IMG/VR virus record: IMGVR_UViG_3300036766_002288
Location: 62,001-126,000 of that record
Strand: one strand, 5' to 3'
Length of the DNA stretch: 64,000 nucleotides
Source of the DNA: a virus
Made by a program: the position numbers and the translations under genes. Under the pieces are notes generated by a model. The model saw only the letters and a program-made list of their open reading frames with translations, was not told where the DNA came from and made no database searches. The stretch's first letter is position 1, and every line of letters begins with the position of its first letter. This document shows, one piece after another, positions 14,901 to 20,241 of the stretch.

Positions 14901-15454
14901 GGTATATGGATACGATCCATTATTTCTGCTGTTTCTGGATTTTGTAAATTTCTTAAAGCGAGTGTGTAATTCCTTAGTAAACTTGCTTCTTTTGGACCGA
15001 GTTCCTTTTTCACTCTTTCAATTAAAAGTTTAGGCTTATTTCTTTCACTATCATATAAGTGTCTTAATTCGGCGGAAATAGAAAACATAACTGCTTCCAA
15101 TAGTTCCTTTTTAAGGGCTGGCAGTAGTTTATTGCCTACTTCATATAGAGCATGATAGAATTTGTCCTCTACGGTCATGGACATATCACCATAATGTCTC
15201 GTATCTGGTGGAAGTCCTTTTTCTTCTCTTTCTTTATTCTGAAGTGCATTAGCTTTTTCTGTATCTTCTCCACCAAAATCCATTGGTTTTAGATACATGT
15301 GAATACCAGGCGGAAGAAGATATTCGAGCATGTAAAAGTCGTACATTTGCTGTTGTCTATCTTCTGGGACATGGTATGTCCATGAACCAAATACACCTTC
15401 TAGTATTGGATTATAATCTTTTTTATTTAACCAATTAGCGAACTTGTCTAGCAT
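11954..15454 (-). CDS. Giant KOW-repeat protein with L7/L12-like C-terminal helix and capsid-targeting-like N-terminus
   Basis: A 1166-residue protein. It begins MLDKFANWLNKKDYNP, matching the aromatic tag shared by other proteins here. Residues about 10-420 are a largely helical unknown domain. About 440-960 hold nine KOW-like repeats, each about 55 residues, with the pattern VGD-x-V-x-I-x-x-G-x-x-x-G-x-x-G. The C-terminus has a helix (DKIQAIKLAREALGWNLKSA) like the ribosomal L7/L12 C-terminal domain. KOW folds usually bind ribosomes, RNA or RNA polymerase. The start at 15454 follows a TAAATA box by 5 nt and is preferred over an in-frame codon 27 nt upstream. Packaging and a translation or transcription target are inferred. 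Confidence 0.8.
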   Translation of the reverse strand: MLDKFANWLNKKDYNPILEGVFGSWTYHVPEDRQQQMYDFYMLEYLLPPGIHMYLKPMDFGGEDTEKANALQNKEREEKGLPPDTRHYGDMSMTVEDKFYHALYEVGNKLLPALKKELLEAVMFSISAELRHLYDSERNKPKLLIERVKKELGPKEASLLRNYTLALRNLQNPETAEIMDRIHIPTTAKNSDDGYTTSYKALKHAGGTDEEWAKLASWLFYNAKWGSSYGGKAWGGIADGWTHLNDAETPNKIIAYIDHVYDLQHNTGSVFTKLKSYRKDNKYDWIQKSLDHKRDLVSPHEMFEHISPSMREVAKIGIKLKTGKTFLDFEKDWPEILKKKAEIYNQMQQSQYEKKKAEHEKNYPNDTYWESKPKDITPEQYASQHIINQSVSSPVTGNYGPAPYSMGQVNQEYWAKVNKGKPVPQPTYTGTPINQPPHPSDVDIGDKVKIIGGSSGYVGQTGTVIDKIYKYDFPYFNVEFADKPTKAFKRHRFEVVEKKASSFPDEKGNKVGDHVIITHGTYNGSKGVLKSYNGHSWSVLVTMPHGGEADEQWYSSDYFKKDDSASGGKSLLGLKVGDHVTIKYGSHKGMKGFIKNIKAAEDPYPYQVDLGLVNLIPYSNYDLQKDEKTRPSYKVGDPVIITNGDYKGKKGEIVTSTSTEGVWIVAVESPLDSKKQNLYFSQGDLKKDDSVKEKEDFKAGDPIKVKNGLHTGKKGKFKHKTENGNYMVTLGSSDSPYLFYKNDIELDKSPTPEVGDIVKVIDGSFAGFTGTVKVNHGTNYTIALDIAFGGKQDQILAPNQFEITGKKGQSKTFEIGATVKVTGGEHNGITGVVKEKIVGDNLYKIKSGGAGYEYLVHAGNLQLVAPVAAGSKKDFKVGDFVKVKDGMYAGLTGHITKTYTGAYKDNMVHIKFDDGGEAPIKVVNIELSSKPKKEFKNGDPVKIINGYHKGMVGTIVYKIPQSDFEHGYSVKFPSGGSYAIEADDMELATAPAPIDTGAKIIDSLKNSFNPLKAFLFPMDLKVARAIISTKYYNPSYPIEDILTKVNAALGANYSPNQLFDIKKTYLKELAIQKYFDAKTIYAISPLSQEKAHEIMVQHYHDMPGKPFLDKKTIMDMESKIEQGDKIQAIKLAREALGWNLKSAKEYIEYLTFELATNGIYIKKVSG

Positions 15455-15459
15455 TGTAA

Positions 15460-15465
15460 TATTTA
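15460..15465 (-). promoter_or_regulatory. Late-type TAAATA box
   Basis: On the minus strand CATAAATA ends 5 nt before the ATG at 15454. Closest match here to the T4 late consensus TATAAATA (7 of 8). No Shine-Dalgarno. Confidence 0.6.
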
Positions 15466-15490
15466 TGTTCTTTTCTCTCAATTTTGTTGG

Positions 15491-15496
15491 TAAATA
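15491..15496 (+). promoter_or_regulatory. Late-type TAAATA box
   Basis: TAAATA followed by CTAAA and the ATG at 15502. Back-to-back with the box for the opposing KOW gene. No Shine-Dalgarno. Confidence 0.6.
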
Positions 15497-15501
15497 CTAA
15501 A

Positions 15502-16347
15502 ATGAGTGTGTCACTTGATGAGTTAGTTAATTGTGATGGGCAATTAGTCTATGCTATTGATGAAGAAGAGAACGTCTACATAGGTATTTTGTATTATAAA
15601 CCAGAGAACGGTGAATTTTCGGTTGAAATTTGGGAAGATTCGTGCTGCGCGATGGCAATAATGACTCCAGACGACCTTATTTACTTAATTTGTAATAATC
15701 CTAGCGGAACAGTAATAACATTCTTTGACCCAGACTTGTTTGATTTAAATACGACTTGGACAGTTCCTGATGGTATTTTTTCTGTATTTGTCGAATGCTG
15801 GGGCGCGGGTGGATATGGCAATACTAATATTAGTGGTGCATTTGGAGGTGGTGGAGGTGGTGGGGGTGCTTACGCTGCTAGTATAGTGTCAGTAATGCCT
15901 GGAGATGTTTATAGTATAACGATTACAAATACTAATTGTAATCCTAACTTCGTTTCAACCATATTTGGGTCAAATTTAGTTACTGCTGCTGCGGGGAGTT
16001 GTGCTAATGCTCTTGGCATAGGTGGGGCAGGCGGGCAAGTGGCAGATAGTATAGGCACTACTAGATTTGCTGGTGGAAATGGTGGGGATGGGGACACATC
16101 TGTTGGAGGTAGTGGCGGCGGTGGTGGGGCATGTGCAGGGCCAGGTGGACCAGGAAATGCTGGGGCAATTGTCACTGGTGGTGTCGGAGATGGTGATTTA
16201 GCAGGCAGTGGCGGGGCAGGAGCGGCATTGCCTGCAACTCCTGCCGATTTTGGTGGACTTTATGGTGGAGGTGGAGGTGGTGGAGCAAGTGGTGGAGCAA
16301 TAGAAGGAGCAAATGGACCCCCAGGAATTATTCGTTTAACATATTGA
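15502..16347 (+). CDS. Glycine-rich adhesin/tail-fibre-like protein
   Basis: 281 residues. Residues 1-85 form a unique acidic domain (YAIDEEENVYIGILYY). The rest is one glycine-rich module: a W-T-V-P strand (TTWTVPDGIFSVFVECWGAGG), long poly-Gly runs, MPGDVYSITIT and the closing GIIRLTY. Such modules occur in phage tail-fibre tips and adhesins and probably stack as polyglycine II helices. The same module is repeated in the 20238-24821 protein. The start follows a TAAATA box by 5 nt; an upstream TTG is rejected. Confidence 0.75.
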   Translation: MSVSLDELVNCDGQLVYAIDEEENVYIGILYYKPENGEFSVEIWEDSCCAMAIMTPDDLIYLICNNPSGTVITFFDPDLFDLNTTWTVPDGIFSVFVECWGAGGYGNTNISGAFGGGGGGGGAYAASIVSVMPGDVYSITITNTNCNPNFVSTIFGSNLVTAAAGSCANALGIGGAGGQVADSIGTTRFAGGNGGDGDTSVGGSGGGGGACAGPGGPGNAGAIVTGGVGDGDLAGSGGAGAALPATPADFGGLYGGGGGGGASGGAIEGANGPPGIIRLTY

Positions 16348-16371
16348 CATTCTTGATTTTTGTGCTATATA
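16344..16371 (+). promoter_or_regulatory. Sigma70-like promoter of the HNH gene at 16380
   Basis: TTGACA (16344-16349), 16-bp spacer, TATATA (16366-16371), 8 nt from the ATG. Combines a consensus -35 with a late-like -10. Confidence 0.6.
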
Positions 16372-16379
16372 TTAATTAG

Positions 16380-16910
16380 ATGAAATACACCAAGGAACTA
16401 CTTGAGGCCATAGTAAAAGAAAGCTTATCAGTAGCCCAAGTTATAAAGAAATTAGGACTAAAACAAGCTGGTGGTACGCATCATTACATTTCAAAAAAGC
16501 TTAAGTGCTTTGAAATTAATGTTGAGCATTTTACTGGACGCGCAAGTAACCACGGAGACATGCATAAAGGTGGCCCAGCTAAAAGAACGTGGCAAGAAAT
16601 ACTAGTTTTAAGAGAAGATGGTAAAAGACAAAGAGCATTTGTATTAAGACGTGCATTGATTGAATCTGGAAGCAATTACGAATGCAGTATATGTAATATT
16701 AAAGAATGGTTTGGCAAGACAATAATTCTAGAAGTAGACCATCTAAATGGCGATTATTGTGATGACAGAAAAGAAAATATAAGATTTATGTGCCCGAATT
16801 GTCATAGTCAATCACCTAAATATTGTGGCAGTAAGGGTTACACAACTATAACTAGCACTGCCAAATCGCAGAAAGAAAGAAGGAAGAGAGTACAGTTGGC
16901 CAAGTGGTGA
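16380..16910 (+). CDS. HNH homing endonuclease, paralogue of the 9267 gene
   Basis: 176 residues: N-terminal target-binding module (SVAQVIKKLGLKQAGGTHH), then an HNH core with CSICNIKEWF, VDHLNGDYCDD (catalytic His) and FMCPNCHSQS. The stop codon TGA lies inside the D arm of the tRNA at 16898, so the gene ends within the tRNA. No Shine-Dalgarno; the promoter -10 is 8 nt upstream. A tRNA-associated homing cassette. Confidence 0.88.
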   Translation: MKYTKELLEAIVKESLSVAQVIKKLGLKQAGGTHHYISKKLKCFEINVEHFTGRASNHGDMHKGGPAKRTWQEILVLREDGKRQRAFVLRRALIESGSNYECSICNIKEWFGKTIILEVDHLNGDYCDDRKENIRFMCPNCHSQSPKYCGSKGYTTITSTAKSQKERRKRVQLAKW

Positions 16911-17001
16911 AATGGCATACACGCAGGTCTTATTGGTTAAACAACCAGCAATAGAAGCCTGTGCCCGTAAGGGCGTGCGGGTTCAAGTCCCGCCTTGGCC
17001 A
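16898..17001 (+). tRNA. tRNA-Leu with a 21-nt insertion in the anticodon loop
   Basis: Perfect acceptor GGCCAAG/CTTGGCC, class II variable arm GCCC-GTAA-GGGC and T arm GCGGG-TTCAAGT-CCCGC. The anticodon stem CAGGT/GCCTG encloses 28 nt instead of 7. Removing 21 nt that begin ATTG and end CAAT leaves loop CTTAGAA, identical to the Leu(TAG) gene at 7735. The insert can itself fold (ATTG-GTT-AAAC-AAC-CAG-CAAT). Far too short for a group I intron. Isotype is inferred from the trimmed loop. Confidence 0.75.
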
Positions 17002-17005
17002 CTTT

Positions 17006-17341
17006 ATGAGTCGATACGGATTTGATTTAGATGGAACTCTTGATGTTCCTTCCATAGCACAACTCGCCAATGATTTATATGACGCAGGACACGAAATATA
17101 CATAGTCACAGGTGGGTTTGGCGATCATGGAGAATGGACAATTTCTGAGCGCGAAAAGAAATTAGCCAGACTTGGTGTTAAATACACAGAAATCATTCGT
17201 TGTTTAAAACCCTCTTTTGAAGAAATTGGTAAAGAGAAAGGTCGTATTTGCAAAGAAAGAAAAATTTCTTTGTTATTTGACGACTCAGAAACTTATATCC
17301 AGCAATCTAAAGGGGCGGTCCAATGTCTGAAAGTGATCTAA
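17006..17341 (+). CDS. HAD-like phosphatase
   Basis: 111 residues with HAD motif I FDLDGTLDVP (residues about 6-15), motif II IVTGG (about 33) and a motif IV-like LLFDDSETYI (about 91). The cap is minimal, as in small phage HAD proteins; substrate unknown. The ATG is 4 nt after the tRNA 3' end with no Shine-Dalgarno. Overlaps the next gene by 19 nt. Confidence 0.7.
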   Translation: MSRYGFDLDGTLDVPSIAQLANDLYDAGHEIYIVTGGFGDHGEWTISEREKKLARLGVKYTEIIRCLKPSFEEIGKEKGRICKERKISLLFDDSETYIQQSKGAVQCLKVI

Positions 17342-17553
17342 AACAACTTATTCTTGAAAAAGGCGGCGTAGCTGCCATTAAACATTACCGTGAAATCAAT
17401 AAATGCAATTTAAAAGAAGCAGTCCAAGCAATAGATTCACTTGGCCCATTGCCACGTATCTTTAAATCAACTACTCCATGTCCAGATTGTGGCAAATTGC
17501 TTAGAACAGATTTAGCAAAACAATGTTTTGAATGTGGAAAGGATTGGCATTAA
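17323..17553 (+). CDS. Small L7/L12-C-terminal-like zinc-ribbon protein
   Basis: 76 residues. Residues about 13-45 (GVAAIKHYREINKCNLKEAV) resemble the ribosomal L7/L12 C-terminal helix that contacts translation factors. A zinc ribbon follows (CPDCGK at about 53 and CFECGK at about 68). The same L7/L12-like element ends the giant KOW protein. A ribosome-related role is inferred only from this similarity. Confidence 0.6.
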   Translation: MSESDLKQLILEKGGVAAIKHYREINKCNLKEAVQAIDSLGPLPRIFKSTTPCPDCGKLLRTDLAKQCFECGKDWH

Positions 17554-17874
17554 ATGGAACTTCATGGTTCAGATTTAGTTTTTGAGAATGTGAAAGTACC
17601 AATTTCAGAAGATTTGGTTATACCTATAATCAAAACTCACTGGCCTGAGTTGGTCTACGAAGCAATGATGGAAAATGGTGATCTGCACTTGTTCATGCAC
17701 CCAAATCAACACGCTGAAGAATCTTGGGACGATGAAGGTTGGTCTGAAGAAAATGACATAACTTTGATTTACATGATTTGGGATGAATCGAAGGCTGAAC
17801 TGACTTTTGTGATTGACGATGAGAAGAAAAACAAGTATATCGTAGATGACATACAGAAAGGTCTTGGGTTCTAA
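17554..17874 (+). CDS. Hypothetical acidic protein
   Basis: 106 residues, strongly acidic, with beta strands (DITLIYMIWDESKAELTFVI). It starts immediately after the upstream stop codon (TAAATG), indicating coupling. No family recognised. Confidence 0.55.
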   Translation: MELHGSDLVFENVKVPISEDLVIPIIKTHWPELVYEAMMENGDLHLFMHPNQHAEESWDDEGWSEENDITLIYMIWDESKAELTFVIDDEKKNKYIVDDIQKGLGF

Positions 17875-17877
17875 ATC

Positions 17878-18315
17878 ATGCGATGGCTCTTACTTGCTTT
17901 ACTCTGCGTAGGTTGTGCAGAACTACCTTCTGCCAAAGAAAAAGAAGAAGAATTGCAAATACGTAAAAAAAGACACGATGCTGAGTGTGAGGAATGGCGG
18001 ACGAGAATTTTTGATGTAGTTAAGGTTTCGACGGAAGAAGATAAAAAATACACTGAGTCTATGCTGCATTGGTTGAATACTAATCTAGATGATCCTGATA
18101 TTGTTCAGTGGATTAGTAAGGAATACTCCAGATGCAAAAAGTATGGTACGTCAAAAACTGAAATTCTTGTAAAGATTAGGGTAATTGATAGTCAAGGGAT
18201 CAAAAAGATTCACGAGTATTATTTCATATTCGACTTTGACAAAATCCAAAATGCCTACCCCAGATATACTCACCCAAGAAAAATTACCATTATACCACCA
18301 CCCTACTTAGGTTAA
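17878..18315 (+). CDS. Putative lipoprotein
   Basis: 145 residues. The first 15 (MRWLLLALLCVGCAE) look like a lipoprotein signal with a lipobox-like VGC, although position -3 is not the usual Leu. A charged helical region (KEKEEELQIRKKRHDAECEEW) follows, then a mixed domain. Probably anchored in a host membrane. Function unknown. Confidence 0.55.
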   Translation: MRWLLLALLCVGCAELPSAKEKEEELQIRKKRHDAECEEWRTRIFDVVKVSTEEDKKYTESMLHWLNTNLDDPDIVQWISKEYSRCKKYGTSKTEILVKIRVIDSQGIKKIHEYYFIFDFDKIQNAYPRYTHPRKITIIPPPYLG

Positions 18316-18316
18316 C

Positions 18317-18532
18317 ATGGTTGACTACGAAGGATTTCACCTTAATCAGGCAAGTGCTTTTCTCCAGTTTATCCGCACTGGCGAGAAGTTTGGGTATAGT
18401 AAATGTTGTGTATTTCAATTTGCATCTGACTCAATATCCGATAAATTGCCGTTTAAACTACGTGGTCTCATAAAAAGAGAAGATGGGAAAATCTACGTTC
18501 CATGTGACTCCTGTACAGGGTTAAGATTATGA
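18317..18532 (+). CDS. Small Cys-containing hypothetical protein
   Basis: 71 residues with FGYSKCCVFQF in the middle and PCDSC near the end, a Cys arrangement seen in small phage proteins that bind a metal. It starts 1 nt after the upstream stop and is coupled to the next gene by ATGA overlap. Function unknown. Confidence 0.55.
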   Translation: MVDYEGFHLNQASAFLQFIRTGEKFGYSKCCVFQFASDSISDKLPFKLRGLIKREDGKIYVPCDSCTGLRL

Positions 18533-18750
18533 AAGATGCTGTAACCATCTACTATTGTGGTCAAGGTTGTATCTATCGGTGTCCAGAGTGCCATAAGGCG
18601 GATAGATTGCCCTATGACAGGCCACCTGCTACAAAAACATGTCGTTTTTGTGAAAAAGAATTTGAACTCATACAAGTAAGTTCAATGAACGATGAATTGT
18701 ATGGAGTCATTCAAGAAATTAATGCTCCTGATGCTTATTGGGAAGATTAA
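18529..18750 (+). CDS. Small zinc-ribbon protein
   Basis: 73 residues with Cys pairs C-x-x-x-C/CPEC (about 10-21) and CRFC (about 38-41), consistent with a zinc ribbon, then an acidic tail. Part of a run of small Cys-rich genes in the same direction. Function unknown. Confidence 0.55.
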   Translation: MKDAVTIYYCGQGCIYRCPECHKADRLPYDRPPATKTCRFCEKEFELIQVSSMNDELYGVIQEINAPDAYWED

Positions 18751-18751
18751 T

Positions 18752-18919
18752 ATGTTTTGCTGGCTATTTGGACATACAATATACGTTGAAGATATGGGCG
18801 GCACTCTTATAGAATGCTGCGAGTGTTGTAATTGGGTTGGCAGATATGTAAATTACGATATAGAGGTTAAACATGAACGAGACCCTGATAAGGAAAGAAA
18901 AACTTCCGAAGGGACTTAG
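18752..18919 (+). CDS. 55-residue Cys-rich hypothetical protein
   Basis: Begins MFCWLFGHTIY and has the Cys cluster ECCECCNW (about 21-28), then a charged tail. The ATG at 18752 is preferred over an earlier in-frame codon because it lies directly after the upstream stop. Overlaps the next gene by 47 nt. Function unknown. Confidence 0.5.
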   Translation: MFCWLFGHTIYVEDMGGTLIECCECCNWVGRYVNYDIEVKHERDPDKERKTSEGT

Positions 18920-19361
18920 CTATCCTTTACAGACACAGGATATTGTTAATGGATTACATACTGAGTCCTTGGCCATTTTTTACCGTTATGATTGTAGTAA
19001 CCCAGGAAAAATGAACAAATGGACTGTAATAGATTTATTTGACTTACATTGTTATCCTGATAAAACTAGGACTCTCGTAGGTAATAATTTTTCTATAGGT
19101 ATCACTTCAATCGAATCTAAGTTAAGGAAAAAATTTAGAGAAATACTGTGTAAGGAAGTGTTGCCACTTGCAAAGACATGGCAGGAATTGAACAACAAGG
19201 GAAAAAATTTATCTGTTCATTATCGAGTATTTCAGGATGACTATCTAGGTTATGGCGGCATATATATGGAAGAAAACCGATATGGGCCTAAAAAGAAAAT
19301 CTTATATCGGAATGATAGCTTTAACATAGATGAAGATTTAAAGGTGATTTATGAAAAATAA
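18873..19361 (+). CDS. Hypothetical protein
   Basis: 162 residues, mixed charge. It includes a central WTVIDLFDLHCYPDKT region, a basic helix (ESKLRKKFREILCKEVL) and a Gly/Tyr-rich YLGYGGIYME segment. No family recognised. Starts inside the preceding gene in another frame. Confidence 0.5.
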   Translation: MNETLIRKEKLPKGLSYPLQTQDIVNGLHTESLAIFYRYDCSNPGKMNKWTVIDLFDLHCYPDKTRTLVGNNFSIGITSIESKLRKKFREILCKEVLPLAKTWQELNNKGKNLSVHYRVFQDDYLGYGGIYMEENRYGPKKKILYRNDSFNIDEDLKVIYEK

Positions 19362-19365
19362 CAAA

Positions 19366-19408
19366 CTCCGTGGGTGCGAGAAGCATAAGTTTTTCTCACA
19401 CTACGGAG
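19366..19408 (+). promoter_or_regulatory. Hairpin covering a ribosome binding site
   Basis: CTCCGT (19366-19371) pairs with ACGGAG (19403-19408), and inside it GTG-GAGAA pairs with TTCTC-CAC with small bulges. The 3' arm contains most of the GGAGG Shine-Dalgarno for the gene at 19415, so translation could be conditionally blocked. Confidence 0.5.
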
Positions 19409-19414
19409 GTTTCT

Positions 19415-19708
19415 ATGAAAAGGTGGCACGAAGAGTATAATGTCTTTCATCGTCAGTGGAAGATACATCGCAAGTCTCACGTTGAGTCTAATAAGGACTC
19501 AAGTAGAAATCGTATTGGCAAAGACCCATACGAAGTCGATTGTAGTTGCGATGAGCAGGTAGGTCGTTTCAGGAAAATGGATGCTTGGGATTGTGGCAAT
19601 CCACACTGTCAGGTGTGCCATTACAACAAATATCCTAAACGGGAATTGACAAATGGTGAAGTAAAGTCTAACATCTCTTTCAAGGAACAGTTGAAGGAAA
19701 GAGATTAG
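19415..19708 (+). CDS. Small zinc-binding hypothetical protein
   Basis: 97 residues, basic N-terminal half (KRWHEEYNVFHRQWKIHRKS), then CSC and C-x-x-x-x-CQVC clusters (about 45-70) consistent with a metal site. The ATG at 19415 is chosen for the GGAGG 5 nt upstream rather than an in-frame codon 45 nt earlier. Function unknown. Confidence 0.6.
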   Translation: MKRWHEEYNVFHRQWKIHRKSHVESNKDSSRNRIGKDPYEVDCSCDEQVGRFRKMDAWDCGNPHCQVCHYNKYPKRELTNGEVKSNISFKEQLKERD

Positions 19709-19713
19709 TTAGT

Positions 19714-19837
19714 GGCCGAATAGTCTAACGGTATGGCGGTAGAATTACATTACGTGGCTTTGGCTGAAAATGCCGATATTATAGTTTCCACATAATCCCT
19801 AATCTACAGATGGCGGGTTCAATTCCCTCTTCGGCCA
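19714..19837 (+). tRNA. tRNA with a roughly 52-nt insertion in the anticodon loop
   Basis: Perfect acceptor GGCCGAA/TTCGGCC, D arm GTC-TAACGGTAT-GGC with GG, anticodon stem GTAGA/TCTAC, short variable loop AGATG and T arm GCGGG-TTCAATT-CCCTC with one mismatch. The anticodon loop is 59 nt. The 5' side reads ATTACA, which would give UAC (Val) with an insert after position 37; a splice after T33 would give CCT (Arg). The insert folds: TTACGTGG pairs with CCACATAA (one mismatch) around a TTGGC/GCCGA hairpin. Isotype unresolved. Confidence 0.7.
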
Positions 19838-19850
19838 ATTAGGAGAATTT

Positions 19851-20039
19851 ATGACCCTTGAATACTTGCTATTTAGATTCTGTATGGCAACAGCCATATC
19901 TACAATATTCGTATTAACTTGTCTAATGGATAAGTTTCATGGTCCAGTGAGTGTAATTATTTTTACCTTGATAACCATAATGATGATTGTCAAGGCAGGA
20001 TTAGCTTATAATGACTTTCAAAGAAGAACTGACGTATAA
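19851..20039 (+). CDS. Small two-span membrane protein
   Basis: 62 residues with two hydrophobic segments (about 4-24 and 32-50) and a short basic end. Good Shine-Dalgarno AGGAG 7 nt upstream, just after the tRNA. Overlaps the following gene by 29 nt. Function unknown. Confidence 0.6.
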   Translation: MTLEYLLFRFCMATAISTIFVLTCLMDKFHGPVSVIIFTLITIMMIVKAGLAYNDFQRRTDV

Positions 20040-20241
20040 AATAGAAGTATACCTTAAAGGTTGGATTACTATTAGGGAATTGAACGCTTGGCTTGCTCCA
20101 ACTGGCTGGGATATCCATTTGTGGGGCACGCCCGAGGAACAAGAGATGTGTTATTCCACTTCTCTATACATATGGGAATACAAATATTGGCCCATAAAAG
20201 AGTTTAGGGAGAAGTTAGCTAAGATAATTAACAAAAATTAG
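20011..20241 (+). CDS. Small hypothetical protein
   Basis: 76 residues, with the EVYLKGWITIRELNAWLAP pattern found in small phage/bacterial proteins with an acidic 'L-x-ELxxWL' helix. Its end meets the opposing glycine-rich gene with a 4-nt overlap. Function unknown. Confidence 0.5.
   Translation: MTFKEELTYKIEVYLKGWITIRELNAWLAPTGWDIHLWGTPEEQEMCYSTSLYIWEYKYWPIKEFREKLAKIINKN

Noticed and set aside
15909-16175. Minus-strand Pro-rich frame opposite the glycine-rich protein
   Set aside because: Complement of poly-Gly codons, no start signals.
16898-17001. Group I intron in the tRNA anticodon loop
   Set aside because: The insertion is only 21 nt and lacks any of the conserved core pairings; the same holds for the 52-nt insertion at 19714.
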